Shown here one piece after another: positions 24,690-33,979 of a DNA stretch of 64,000 nucleotides. The first letter of the stretch is position 1. Every line of letters begins with the position of its first letter. Made by a program: the position numbers and the translations under genes. The notes below the pieces were generated by a model that ran no database searches, had not been told where the DNA came from, and saw only the letters and a list, made by a program, of their open reading frames with translations. The stretch is taken from positions 2,170,001-2,234,000 of the forward strand of contig CP154795.1 of NCBI GenBank assembly GCA_039565995.1, given 5' to 3'. This DNA is from Propionibacteriaceae bacterium ZF39. GTDB lineage: Bacteria > Actinomycetota > Actinomycetes > Propionibacteriales > Propionibacteriaceae.

Positions 24690-26225
24690 TTACAGCGTCT
24701 GACCGTCCTGGAACACCTCGATGTTCGCGCCGACGGCATTGAGGCGGTTCGCGAGATCCTCATAACCACGGTTGATGACATAGACGTCGCGCAGGATCGA
24801 GGTGCCCCGGGCGGCGAGCATGGAGATCAGAATGCACACGGCCGGACGGAGCGCGGGCGGGCAGATGACCTCCTGGTCGCGCCAGCGCGTGGGGCCACGG
24901 ACGATGACGCGGTGGGGATCGAGCAGCTGGATGTTGGCGCCCAGCCGGCTGAGGTTGGTCATGTGGATGGCGCGGTTGTCATAGACCCAGTCGTTGATGA
25001 GGGTTTCACCCTCGGCGGCTGCGGCGATGACACCGAAGAACGGCAGGTTGTCGATGTTGAGGCCCGGGAAGGGCATCGGGTGGATCTTGTCGATGGGCGC
25101 CCTGAGCCGCGACGGATAGACCGTGAGGTCGACCAGCCGGGTGCGCTCGTTCTCGGCGAAGTATTCCTCGGAGATGTCGAACTTGAGGCCCATCTCCGAG
25201 AGGATCGCGAGCTCGATCTCGAGGAACTCGATGGGTACGCGGCGGATGGTCAGTTCCGATTCGGTGACGATGGCCGCGGTGAGCAGGCTCATGGCCTCGA
25301 TCGGGTCCTCGGACGGGGCGTACTCGACGTCCTTGTGGACCTCGCCGACGCCGGTGATCTTCAGCGTGGTGGTGCCGATGCCCTCGATGCCGACGCCGAG
25401 CTTCTGCAGGAAGAAGCAAAGGTCTTGCACCATGTAGTTGGAGCTCGCGTTGCGCAGGGTGGTGACACCCGGGGTCATGGCAGCGGCGAGCAGGGCGTTC
25501 TCGGTCACGGTGTCGCCGCGCTCGGTCAGGACGATAGTGCGGTCCGGCGAAACCTTCTCGCTCCGGGCCTGGTACGCGCCTTCGGTCGCCTGGACGTCCA
25601 GGCCGAAGTGGCGCAGCACCTGGAGATGGGGCTCGATGGTGCGCTGGCCCAGGTCGCAACCGCCGGCGTACGGCAGTCGGAAGTCGGAATAGAAGTGCAG
25701 CAGCGGGCCCATGAACATGATGATGGAGCGGGTCCGCTTGGCGGCCTCGACATCCATCTGGTCGAGCTTGAGCTCGTCCGGGCGGTTGAGCGTCAGGTCG
25801 GCCTTGTCCTCCGACCAAGTCGCCTCCACACCGATGCTGGTCAGCACCTCGAGGATGCGGTTGACCTCCTCGATGCGGGCGATGCCGCGCAGGACGGTAC
25901 GCCCCCGGTTGAGCAGCGACGCACACAGCAGGGCGACGCCGGCGTTCTTGGAGGACCGCACGTCGATGGCGCCGGACAGTTTCGTCGGTCCGGTGACGCG
26001 CAGGTGGACGGGTCCGCCCGAGCCCACGGAGATGAGCGGGCTGTTCAGGGCAGTCGCGATGCGGTTCACCATTTCGACGCTCAGGTTCTGATTCCCGGAC
26101 TCGATGCGGTGAATGGCGCTCTGGCTGGTGCCGAGCTGGTCCGCAAGCTGGGCCTGGGTCAGGCCACGATGCTGGCGCGCGGAACGGATCAGGGTGCCGA
26201 TTCGGCCAAGAGAGGTCTCAGTCAC
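24690..26225 (-). CDS. XRE-HTH / MurA-like enolpyruvyltransferase fusion
   Basis: 511 residues. Residues about 8-65 are an XRE helix-turn-helix (IRSARQHRGLTQAQLADQLG, SQSAIHRIESGNQNLS). Residues about 70-505 are a complete EPSP-synthase-fold domain resembling UDP-GlcNAc 1-carboxyvinyltransferase: SSKNAGVALL with the catalytic Lys and LPYAGGCDLGQRTIEPH with the catalytic Cys. MurA makes the first precursor of peptidoglycan. The fused HTH suggests a moonlighting regulator or a specialised paralogue. As I recall, similar fusions are common but uncharacterised in actinobacteria. Confidence 0.85.
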   Translation of the reverse strand: MTETSLGRIGTLIRSARQHRGLTQAQLADQLGTSQSAIHRIESGNQNLSVEMVNRIATALNSPLISVGSGGPVHLRVTGPTKLSGAIDVRSSKNAGVALLCASLLNRGRTVLRGIARIEEVNRILEVLTSIGVEATWSEDKADLTLNRPDELKLDQMDVEAAKRTRSIIMFMGPLLHFYSDFRLPYAGGCDLGQRTIEPHLQVLRHFGLDVQATEGAYQARSEKVSPDRTIVLTERGDTVTENALLAAAMTPGVTTLRNASSNYMVQDLCFFLQKLGVGIEGIGTTTLKITGVGEVHKDVEYAPSEDPIEAMSLLTAAIVTESELTIRRVPIEFLEIELAILSEMGLKFDISEEYFAENERTRLVDLTVYPSRLRAPIDKIHPMPFPGLNIDNLPFFGVIAAAAEGETLINDWVYDNRAIHMTNLSRLGANIQLLDPHRVIVRGPTRWRDQEVICPPALRPAVCILISMLAARGTSILRDVYVINRGYEDLANRLNAVGANIEVFQDGQTL

Positions 26226-26247
26226 GCGGATTAACGTAACTCATATC

Positions 26248-26257
26248 CGATATATCG
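26248..26257. promoter_or_regulatory. Palindrome in the HTH-MurA / lpd divergent region
   Basis: CGATATATCG is a perfect 10-bp palindrome 23 bp from the HTH-MurA start and 60 bp from lpd, in a short AT-rich segment of the 92-bp gap. It is a candidate operator for the HTH domain of the neighbouring fusion protein. Confidence 0.4.
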
Positions 26258-26316
26258 CAATGCGGCGTGCCACCCTATCGACCACCAAGTCAGCCGGGAG
26301 TGAATAGAGTGTCCGC

Positions 26317-27711
26317 ATGAGTGCGCACTTCGACGTTGTAGTCCTCGGAGCCGGCCCCGGCGGATATGTCGCCGCTATCCGCGCGGCCCAGCTCGGTCTC
26401 AAGACAGCGGTGGTCGAGAAGCGATATTGGGGCGGCGTGTGCCTCAATGTCGGCTGCATCCCCACCAAGTCGCTGCTTCGCAATGCGGAGCTCGCCCATA
26501 TCGTCACCAAGCAGGCCAAGCTGTTCGGCATCAACGGCGATATCTCCGTGGACTACGGGGTGGCGCACAAGCGGTCCCGTGGTGTCGCTGATCGCATGGT
26601 CAAGGGCATCCACTTCCTCATGAAGAAGAACAAGATCACCGAGTTCGACGGCTGGGGCGAGTTCGTCGACGCGAAGACCATCAAGGTCTCCGGCGGCAAG
26701 GACGACGAGACCCTGACCGCCGACAACGTCATCATCGCGGCCGGCTCGGTGACCCGGATGCTGCCGGGTGTCGAGGTCAGCCAGAACGTGCAGACCTATG
26801 AGGAGCTGATCCTCGACAACGAGCTGCCCGGCTCGATCGTCATCGCCGGCTCGGGCGCTATCGGCATCGAGTTCGCCTATGTCCTCAACTCCTATGGCGT
26901 CGACGTGACCGTGGTCGAGTTCCTCGATCGCATCGTCCCCACCGAGGATCCCGAGGTGTCGGCGGAACTGGGGAAGGCCTACAAGAAGCTGGGCGTAAAG
27001 GTCATGACCTCCACCCGCGTGGAGTCGGTCGAGGACACCGGCTCGGGCGTACGCGTCACGGTCACCTCCGAGAAGGGTGGCGAGCAGGTCATCGAGGCTG
27101 ATCGACTCCTGTCGGCCATCGGCTTCGCGCCCCGCACCGAGGGCTATGGGCTGGAGAACACCGGCGTCGAACTCACCGATCGGGGCGCAATCGCCATCGA
27201 CGACTACATGCGCACCAACGTCGACGGCGTCTACGCGATCGGTGACGTCACCGGCAAGCTGATGCTCGCGCATACGGCCGAGGCGCAGGGTGTCGTGGCG
27301 GCCGAGACCATCGGCGGAGCCGAGACGATGCCGATCAACTACGACATGATCCCGCGCGCCACCTATTGCCAGCCCCAGATCGCCTCGTTCGGTTATACGG
27401 AGCAGCAGGCCAAGGACAAGGGCTACGAGGTCAAGGTCGGCAAGTTCCCGTTCACGGCCAACGGCAAGGCCCACGGCCTCGGCGATGCCGTCGGGTTCGT
27501 GAAAGTGGTCGCCGATGCCGAGCACCACGAGATCCTGGGCGCGTCGATGGTCGGCCCGGACGTGACCGAGCTCCTGCCCGAGCTGGTGCTCGCCCAGATG
27601 TGGGACCTGACCGCCGATGAGATCGGCCGCTCGATCCATGCCCACCCGACCCTGTCCGAGGCCATGAAGGAAGCGGTCCACGGCATTTCCGGCCACATGA
27701 TCAACTTCTGA
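26317..27711 (+). CDS. lpd: Dihydrolipoamide dehydrogenase (E3)
   Basis: FAD enzyme reoxidising lipoamide in 2-oxoacid dehydrogenase complexes. 464 residues: FAD loop [20 protein letters not shown], redox-active disulfide CLNVGC followed by IPTKS, NAD loop [20 protein letters not shown] motif [12 protein letters not shown], and the active-site [13 protein letters not shown] base. Stand-alone gene with its own terminator. Confidence 0.95.
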   Translation: MSAHFDVVVLGAGPGGYVAAIRAAQLGLKTAVVEKRYWGGVCLNVGCIPTKSLLRNAELAHIVTKQAKLFGINGDISVDYGVAHKRSRGVADRMVKGIHFLMKKNKITEFDGWGEFVDAKTIKVSGGKDDETLTADNVIIAAGSVTRMLPGVEVSQNVQTYEELILDNELPGSIVIAGSGAIGIEFAYVLNSYGVDVTVVEFLDRIVPTEDPEVSAELGKAYKKLGVKVMTSTRVESVEDTGSGVRVTVTSEKGGEQVIEADRLLSAIGFAPRTEGYGLENTGVELTDRGAIAIDDYMRTNVDGVYAIGDVTGKLMLAHTAEAQGVVAAETIGGAETMPINYDMIPRATYCQPQIASFGYTEQQAKDKGYEVKVGKFPFTANGKAHGLGDAVGFVKVVADAEHHEILGASMVGPDVTELLPELVLAQMWDLTADEIGRSIHAHPTLSEAMKEAVHGISGHMINF

Positions 27712-27723
27712 TTTTTCTCGCGT

Positions 27724-27752
27724 ACGCCGGGTCGGCGCCCCCGACCCGGCGT
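27724..27752. terminator. Terminator between lpd and the ABC exporter remnant
   Basis: ACGCCGGGTCGG and CCGACCCGGCGT form a 12-bp hairpin with a five-base loop, 13 bp after the lpd stop, followed by TCGCTTTCT. It lies between convergent genes and may act on both. Confidence 0.75.
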
Positions 27753-27796
27753 TCGCTTTCTCGGTCCGACATCGTCGCGGTCCGATGTCGTCGGGG

Positions 27797-29556
27797 TCAG
27801 GTGTCGTCGCCGCTGGGGCGTACCTCGGGGACGAGGAACTGGCGATGCGCCAGGTCGCGATAGAGAGCGCTGGTCTCCAGCAGCTCACTGTGCGTACCTA
27901 CTCCGTCGACAGTCCCGCCGTCCAGCACGACGATCTGATCGGCGGCCCGGACGGTGGACAGCCGGTGGGCCACGACCACGAGGGTGCGCCGGCCTGCCGC
28001 CGCGGCAATGGCGTCGGTGATGAGCTGCTCGTTGCGGGAATCGACGCTGGCAGTCGGCTCGTCGAGTAGGAGCACGGGGGCATCGGTGAGGAGTACGCGG
28101 GCCAGCGCGAGGCGCTGACGCTCCCCACCGGACAGTTGCAGGCCGTGGTCCCCGAGCACCGAGTCGAGACCGTCGGCCGCCTCGAATCGCTCGTGCAGAT
28201 TCACCCGGCGCAACACGTCCCGGCACTGCTCGTCGCTCGCCTCGGGGGCCGCCAGCAGGAGGTTGTCGCGGATGGTGCCGGCCAGGATAGGAGCCTGCTG
28301 CTCGACGTAGCCAAGGGTGCGGCGCAGGGCGGCCCGGTCGAGGTCGCGGATATCGACTCCGCCCAGCTCGATCCGTCCCGCATCGAGGTCATAGAAGCGC
28401 TCGACGAGCGACAACAGTGTGGACTTCCCCGACCCCGACGGGCCGACGATCGCGGTGGTGGTCCCGACGGGTACGCCGAATGAGACCTCCCGGAGCACCG
28501 GATGTCCGGGCCGGTAGGCGAAGCTCACCCGGTCGACGTTGAGGGCCGGCACAGCACCTCCCAGCACGGGGACCGCTGTGGCACCGCCGGGCGCCTCGGG
28601 ATCGATGCCGAGTACGCCCTGGATCCGCTCCATCGCACCCATCGCCTCGCGCACGGACATGATCGCCCCGAAGATCTGGCCCAACGGCATGGCGACCATG
28701 AACAGGAAGAGCACGAACGACACCAGGTCGGCGACACTCAACGCGCCGCTCGCGACCCGGGCTCCGCCAATGCCGAGCACCGCGAGGAAGGCGATCTGGA
28801 GGGCGAGGCCCGTCACCGGACCCAGCACCGCCTGCACCCGAGCGATCCCGATGCCGTTGCGATAGGCATCGCGGGCCGCCTCGGAGAGTTCGCCCTCGAT
28901 CCGGCCTTCGGCGTTGGACGCCCGGACGTGCGGATCGCCGACAGGGCACGCTCCAGGTCAGCACCCAGCCTGCCGACCGATTCCTGGGTGGCCATGCTGA
29001 GGCGCTGGATGCGTTCGGAGGTGATCAGGACCGCCGCCAGGGCGATGACGGTGACCACCAGGACGATCGCGAGCATCACGCCGTCGAGGAGCGCCATGGC
29101 CACGATCGAACCCACCAGCACGACCAAACCACCGACCGCGTCGACCAACCCGCCGTTGAAGGCGGACTGGATCTTGGTCGTGTCGGACCCGAGCCTGGAC
29201 ACCAGGTCGCCGGCCCGATGCTCGTCATAGGTCCGCACGGGAAGCCGCAACAGGCGCCCGATCAACCCCTGGCGGGTGAGCAGGACCGCCGATTCCGCGG
29301 TCCGGGCAAGGACATAGAGCTGGGCTGCAGCGAACAGCGCCGAGGCCACCAGCAGGACGGCGAGCCACCCCACGAGACCACCGATCGGTGCCTGCCCGAT
29401 CGATCCGATGATGCGGTTGACGACCAGGGGCTGGGCCAGGCTCAGACCGGCCGCCCCCACCGACAGCACCAGGGCCAAGGCCAGTGCGCCCCGGTGGCGG
29501 GCCAGGAGCGTCCACAGCGCGCGCCCCGGGCGGACCTGATGGACAGTGGCTGTCAT
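27797..29556 (-). pseudogene. ABC exporter (fused TMD-NBD) split by a one-base frameshift
   Basis: The first part (29556 to about 28930) encodes five to six membrane helices and reads normally to LERALSAIRT, then goes out of frame. The remainder (to 27797) continues in the next frame with VRASNAEGRIEGELSEAARD and a full ATPase: GPSGSGKST, LSGGERQRLALARVLL, VLLLDEPTASVD and AHRLSTV. Inserting one C near 28926/28927 would restore a normal exporter of about 586 residues, like MsbA/LmrA drug or lipid exporters. It is either a recent pseudogene or a sequencing error. Its start overlaps the end of the Clp-N gene. Confidence 0.8.
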
Positions 29557-30206
29557 CAGCCCAGCGCCCTGGAGATGTCGTCGGCCTTGCCCCGCAGATA
29601 GAAGCCGCCGGCGAACGCGATGACCCGCGCTCTGACCATTCGGAGCAATCCGCCGCGGCGCACGGGGAAGTCATAGCGATAGCCGAGCTCGAGCCGGGTC
29701 CCGGGCCGCGCTCGAAGCCCTGTCTCGTCGGGCGCCTGCTCGGCGTACGCCCTCACCGCCTCGTCCACCGCGAGCGGGTCAACCCCGAGCCGGTTGAGCA
29801 CCTCGTCGACGCCGGTAAGAGGGTCGACCCTCAGAGAGGTCCACAGGGCGACACTCGCGCCCTCCGGTGCACCATAGGAGACAGATTTCAGCAGCCGCAG
29901 CGCCCTTTCGGAGAACGCCACCTCACCGCGCTCCGACAGTGGCGGGATGGGGGCGTGGGGATCGGCGGACGTCACGTGTACGCCCAGGCCGGAGATTCGC
30001 TCGGCATGGATCGCGGCGAACGTACGCCGCACGTCTTCGGGCGTCACGCCGGCCTCCCGGAGAGCACTTGTGACCGGGCCGCCGAGCAGGACGAGGCCGA
30101 GGAGGAGGTGTTGGGTGGCCACATCGGGATGGCCCTGGCGGGCCCGTTCATCATCGGCGAGCACGGAGAGCCGCCGCATCCATTCGGCGTTGCGGAGCAG
30201 ATTCAT
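29556..30206 (-). CDS. Clp N-terminal repeat protein
   Basis: 216 residues without an AAA ATPase. Residues 1-75 (MNLLRNAEWMRRLSVLADDERARQGHPDVATQHLLLGLV) and about 90-150 resemble the two helical repeats of the ClpC/ClpB N-domain, which bind adaptors or substrates. The C-terminal part is Arg-rich (RRGGLLRMVRARVIAFAGGF). It probably competes with or modulates Clp chaperones, by inference. Co-transcribed with a small HTH gene upstream (ATGA overlap) and overlapping the ABC gene downstream. Confidence 0.72.
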   Translation of the reverse strand: MNLLRNAEWMRRLSVLADDERARQGHPDVATQHLLLGLVLLGGPVTSALREAGVTPEDVRRTFAAIHAERISGLGVHVTSADPHAPIPPLSERGEVAFSERALRLLKSVSYGAPEGASVALWTSLRVDPLTGVDEVLNRLGVDPLAVDEAVRAYAEQAPDETGLRARPGTRLELGYRYDFPVRRGGLLRMVRARVIAFAGGFYLRGKADDISRALG

Positions 30207-30451
30207 CGTCGTTCTCTCCTGGGGACGTTGATGGTCGGGTCGATGCGCTTGCTGTATTTCTTGTGCACCGCCTGGCGGGTCACCCCGAGCAATTCGGCAA
30301 CCTCGGTCCAGGACAGACCGGCGCGCAGGGCCCCCTCGACCTGCCGGAATTCGAGGGTCTCCACGAGCAGCCGCAGCGAGGCCACGGCTTTCAACCCCTC
30401 AGTGGGGTGTGACAGGTCAGCGGCAGCGCTGGCGAGTTCTGCGGACTCCAT
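30203..30451 (-). CDS. Small HTH DNA-binding protein
   Basis: An 82-residue protein. A helical N-terminus is followed by RAGLSWTEVAELLGVTRQAVHKKYSKRI, a clear helix-turn-helix of the kind found paired with Clp-N proteins in actinobacteria. It probably regulates its own operon. The start is ATG 30451 (MESAELASAA). Its stop overlaps the next start. Confidence 0.75.
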   Translation of the reverse strand: MESAELASAAADLSHPTEGLKAVASLRLLVETLEFRQVEGALRAGLSWTEVAELLGVTRQAVHKKYSKRIDPTINVPRRERR

Positions 30452-30590
30452 GCTTAGCAATGTACGTTGACAGAGGGTCGCTATCAACCAAAGTTGCCAA
30501 ACGCGATTACCACCCCCGCCCGGCGGACTCGGCGTACCCTGCGCCACAGTGGAACCCCACGGAGAAGGAACCCCGACGAAAGGAATCGCC

Positions 30591-30779
30591 ATGGCCACCG
30601 CACTCGAGCTGCGCCGCCCACGGGACGACCGGATGATCGGGGGAGTGTGCGCCGCGCTCGGCCGGCGCTTCGGCATCGATTCACGCTGGGTCCGCGTCGC
30701 CTTCGTGGCCAGCCTGCTACTGCCCGGGCCGCAGGTGCTGATCTACCTCGTCGCCTGGATGGCGATTCCAAGCGAATAG
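30591..30779 (+). CDS. PspC-domain small membrane protein
   Basis: A 62-residue protein made of one PspC domain: LRRPRDDRMIGGVCAALGRRFGID, then the helix RVAFVASLLLPGPQVLIYLVAWMAIP. PspC proteins take part in envelope-stress sensing; single-domain forms are common in actinobacteria. GAAAGG eight bases before ATG 30591 supports the start. Confidence 0.85.
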   Translation: MATALELRRPRDDRMIGGVCAALGRRFGIDSRWVRVAFVASLLLPGPQVLIYLVAWMAIPSE

Positions 30780-30791
30780 TGACCCCTGATT

Positions 30792-30834
30792 CCGCATTTG
30801 CGTCTGGTATGTTCCTTGCGTGACGCAAATACGG
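30792..30834. promoter_or_regulatory. 13-bp inverted repeat spanning the start of the mod regulator
   Basis: CCGCATTTGCGTC (30792-30804) and GACGCAAATACGG (30822-30834) are inverted repeats with 12 of 13 positions matching; a TTGCG-TGA-CGCAA dyad lies inside. The right arm covers the GTG start codon at 30820. This is a strong candidate site for autorepression by the encoded HTH protein. Confidence 0.65.
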
Positions 30835-31230
30835 ATATCAATGGCAGCGAGCCTGCTGGGTGTCAGCGACGACACCCTGCGCCGCTGGGTCGACCAGGGA
30901 CGACTCGAGGCCTCGACGGATGAGTCCGGTCGGCAAGCCGTGGACGGGGTCCGGCTGGCCGCGCTGGCCCAGGAGATCGCGGCTGATCACCCGGTCGATC
31001 AGCTCGATGACAGCGCGAGCGTGCGCTCGTCCCGCAATCACCTCACCGGTCTGGTCACCGGCGTGAAATCAGATCCGGTGATGAGCCAGGTCGAACTGCA
31101 GTGCGGGCGCTATCGGATCGTGTCGCTCATCTCCACCGAAGCGGTGGAGGAACTCGCCATCGAGGTCGGCTCCGTCGCCACCGCGGTCATCAAGGCCACG
31201 AATGTCTCCGTGGAGAGGAACCGCTCATGA
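30820..31230 (+). CDS. MerR-like HTH plus TOBE (molbindin) regulator
   Basis: 136 residues: a MerR/excisionase-type HTH at 1-45 (ISMAASLLGVSDDTLRRWVDQGRLEA) and a TOBE/Mop molybdate-binding domain at about 68-133 (RNHLTGLVTGVKSDPVMSQVEL, GSVATAVIKATNVSVE). This is a ModE-like molybdate-responsive regulator. It starts at GTG 30820 and overlaps modA by 4 bp, so it heads the molybdate operon. Confidence 0.85.
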   Translation: MTQIRISMAASLLGVSDDTLRRWVDQGRLEASTDESGRQAVDGVRLAALAQEIAADHPVDQLDDSASVRSSRNHLTGLVTGVKSDPVMSQVELQCGRYRIVSLISTEAVEELAIEVGSVATAVIKATNVSVERNRS

Positions 31231-31994
31231 CCCGGGTGGTCCTGGCCCTCGTTGCCCTCGCTCTTGCCCTGACCGCCTGTGGCCAGTCGGGCCCGGCGAG
31301 CCCGGGCGTGAGCCCACGGTCGGAAACCTCGCCCACCTCATCGGGCCCGACCATCGTCTTTGCTGCGGCCTCGCTCAACAAGGCGTTCCCGGAAGCGGCC
31401 GGCGACCACGAGGTCTCCTTCTCCTTCGACGGCTCATCCGGGCTGGTCGACCAGCTCGTCGGTGGAGCGCCGGCCGATGTCTTCGCCTCCGCCGACAAGC
31501 GCAACATGGACAAGGCGGTCACCGCTGGCGTGATCGACGGTGACGCCATGATGTTCGCGACGAACTATCTGGTTCTGGTCGTGCCCGCCGGCAATCCCGC
31601 GGGGGTGACCGGCTTCGACGCGTCGCTCGACAAGGCGAAGCTGGTCGTGTGCGCACCCGAGGTGCCGTGTGGTGGTGCGACCCAGCGCGTCGCCGACAAG
31701 GCAGGGCTGGCGCTCAAACCCGTGTCGGAGGAATCCAGCGTCACCGACGTGCTCGGCAAGGTCACCTCCGGCGAGGCGGACGCCGGCATCGTCTATGCCA
31801 CCGACGCTGCCCAGGCCGCCGACAGAGTCGAGGTTCTCGACATCGCGGGCGCCAAGGACGATCCGAACACCTATTGGATCGCGAAGGTCAAGAACGCGCC
31901 CGACTCCGCCGGCGCCGACGCCTTCATCGACAGGATCCTCAGTGCGTCCGGCCAGGACTCCCTCTCCACGTTCGGGTTCGGCCCGCCGCAGTGA
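31227..31994 (+). CDS. modA: Molybdate-binding lipoprotein ModA
   Basis: Extracytoplasmic substrate-binding protein of the molybdate importer. 255 residues: signal peptide with lipobox LALTAC, a Ser/Pro-rich linker, then ModA motifs IVFAAASLNKAF, FSFDGSSGLVDQLVGGAPADVFASAD, NYLVLVVP and GEADAGIVYATDA. Coupled to the regulator (ATGA) and to modB (GTGA). Confidence 0.92.
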   Translation: MTRVVLALVALALALTACGQSGPASPGVSPRSETSPTSSGPTIVFAAASLNKAFPEAAGDHEVSFSFDGSSGLVDQLVGGAPADVFASADKRNMDKAVTAGVIDGDAMMFATNYLVLVVPAGNPAGVTGFDASLDKAKLVVCAPEVPCGGATQRVADKAGLALKPVSEESSVTDVLGKVTSGEADAGIVYATDAAQAADRVEVLDIAGAKDDPNTYWIAKVKNAPDSAGADAFIDRILSASGQDSLSTFGFGPPQ

Positions 31995-32791
31995 TCCGGG
32001 CCCGATCTGTGACGTCTGTTCCCAGATGGACCTGGCTTCCGCTGGGTCTCACCCTCGCGCTGCTGGGCGTACCCCTCGTGGGACTCCTGGTCCGCGCCAA
32101 CTGGGCCGAGCTGCCGACACTGCTCGCGTCGGACCGGGCGCGGGATGCGCTGACACTCAGCCTGGCCACCTGCGCGGTGTCGACGTTGTTCGTGCTCGTG
32201 CTGGGCGTACCCACCGCCCTCGTCCTGGCCAGGTCCACCGGTCGGTGGGCCCACGCCGCCCGGACCCTCGTCACCGTGCCCATGGTCCTGCCACCCGTCG
32301 TGGCGGGCCTGGCCCTGTTGACCACGTTCGGGCGGCGCGGACTGATCGGGTCCCACCTGTCGGTTCTCGGCATCGAGATCGGTTTCACGACCGTGGCCGT
32401 CGTCGTGGCCCAGACGTTCGTGGCGCTGCCCTTCCTGGTGATCTCCCTGGAGGGGGCGCTGCGCACGAGCGGAGCGGACTTCGAGCGCGCGGCCGGTTTC
32501 CTGGGCGCGGGTCCGACCCGCGCCTTCGTCACCGTCACGGTTCCCATGGCCGCGCCCGCGCTGGCTTCGGGGGCGGCGCTGTCGTTCGCACGGGCACTGG
32601 GGGAGTTCGGCGCTACGCTGACGTTCGCCGGCTCACTGCAGGGCGTCACCCGAACCCTGCCGCTCGAGATCTATCTGCTGCGGGAGTCCGATTCTGAGTT
32701 GGCCCTCGCCCTCGCGGTCGTGCTGCTCGCGGTGGCCGGGATCGTGGTGGGCCTGGCGACGCGCCTGCATGCCTGGGGTACGCATGGGTGA
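31991..32791 (+). CDS. modB: Molybdate ABC transporter permease ModB
   Basis: Membrane channel of the importer. 266 residues with six predicted helices and the EAA-type loop near residues 190-215 (RAAGFLGAGPTRAFVTVTVP, then ARALGEFGATLTFAG, the conserved ModB GEFG region). The start is taken at GTG 31991, overlapping modA by 4 bp. Confidence 0.9.
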   Translation: MIRARSVTSVPRWTWLPLGLTLALLGVPLVGLLVRANWAELPTLLASDRARDALTLSLATCAVSTLFVLVLGVPTALVLARSTGRWAHAARTLVTVPMVLPPVVAGLALLTTFGRRGLIGSHLSVLGIEIGFTTVAVVVAQTFVALPFLVISLEGALRTSGADFERAAGFLGAGPTRAFVTVTVPMAAPALASGAALSFARALGEFGATLTFAGSLQGVTRTLPLEIYLLRESDSELALALAVVLLAVAGIVVGLATRLHAWGTHG

Positions 32792-33857
32792 CGCTGCCAG
32801 GATCGACGCGGTCGTCGAACGGCGTGGGGTCAGCCTGGAGCTGGGCCTCCGCAGCGGCGCCACGACCGCTCTGATCGGACCCAACGGAGCGGGCAAGTCC
32901 ACCTGCGTCCAGCTGATCGGCGGCGCCCTCCGGCCCGACTCCGGGCACGTCAGCATCGGCGACCGGATTGTCGCGGGCCCGCGTACGCTCGTCCCGGCCC
33001 ACCAGCGCCGTATCGGCTATCTCGACCAGCGCCCGCTGCTGTTTCCCCACCTGTCGGTTCTCGACAATGTGGCCTACGGCCCGCGCTCCCGGGGCATCCC
33101 GCGGGCCACCGCACTGGAGCGAGCCCGAGCCGAGCTGGCGGCCGTCGGCATGGACCAGCTCGCCGAACGACGGCCTCGAGCTCTGTCCGGCGGGCAGTCC
33201 CAACGCGTCGCGATCGCCCGCGCCCTCGCGATCGATCCCGAGATCGTTCTGCTCGACGAACCGTTCGCGGCCCTGGATGCGGCCAGCACCCCCGAGCTGC
33301 GGCGCCTCCTGCGGGAGCGACTGGCGGAGGTGACCACGCTCCTGGTCACCCATGACCTGCTCGACGTGCTGGCCCTCGCCGACGAGCTGGTGGCCCTGGA
33401 GGCCGGGCGCGTCGTCGCGCAGGGGAGTGTCGACGACGTCCTGACCGCCCCGGCCACCGCTTTCGTGGCCGACTTCGTGGGTGTCAACCTGCTCCACGGG
33501 GTGGCCGTCGACGCCTCCGCCCTGCAGCTGGACGACGGCCCCGTGCTCATGGGTGTGGGCGAACTCCCACCGGGTGAGCCCGCGCGCGCCACCATCGCGC
33601 CGGATGCCGTCAGCCTGCACCGGGCGGCCCCCGGGGGCAGTCCCCGCAACGCCCTCGAGGGCGTGGTCGTCGCGCTCGACTCCCGTGGCCCGGTCGTCGG
33701 CGTGGGCGTACGCCTCGGCAGTCAGGTCCTGCGCGCCGACCTGACGGCCGCCTCCGTCGCCGAGCTGGGCCTGGTCCCGGGCGAGCGGGTCGTCATGGTG
33801 GTCAAGGCCACCCAGGTGCACCTTCATCCCGCCGACGGCAGTGGGCTGGCCCGGTGA
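32784..33857 (+). CDS. modC: Molybdate ABC transporter ATP-binding protein ModC
   Basis: ATPase of the importer, 357 residues. Walker A GPNGAGKST, Q-loop region DQRPLLFPHLSVLDNVAYG, signature LSGGQSQRVAIARALA, Walker B IVLLDEPFAALD and switch His in LLVTHD. The C-terminal ~120 residues (from about 235) contain a TOBE/Mop-like domain. The start at ATG 32784 overlaps modB by 8 bp. Confidence 0.9.
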   Translation: MGDAARIDAVVERRGVSLELGLRSGATTALIGPNGAGKSTCVQLIGGALRPDSGHVSIGDRIVAGPRTLVPAHQRRIGYLDQRPLLFPHLSVLDNVAYGPRSRGIPRATALERARAELAAVGMDQLAERRPRALSGGQSQRVAIARALAIDPEIVLLDEPFAALDAASTPELRRLLRERLAEVTTLLVTHDLLDVLALADELVALEAGRVVAQGSVDDVLTAPATAFVADFVGVNLLHGVAVDASALQLDDGPVLMGVGELPPGEPARATIAPDAVSLHRAAPGGSPRNALEGVVVALDSRGPVVGVGVRLGSQVLRADLTAASVAELGLVPGERVVMVVKATQVHLHPADGSGLAR

Positions 33858-33979
33858 GGACCCCCGACGCATAGTGGAGGGGTACGCCCACGCCACGACC
33901 GTTCGCCTGCTGGTGAGGAGCACCCCTATGTCGGTGGAACGTTGTGTAATGGACGGGTCCGTTCGACGATAGGAGTCCG

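Noticed and set aside
24639-26234. 531-codon plus-strand open frame opposite the MurA-like gene
   Set aside because: Low-information composition rich in D, G, A, V and H; the minus strand has all MurA motifs.
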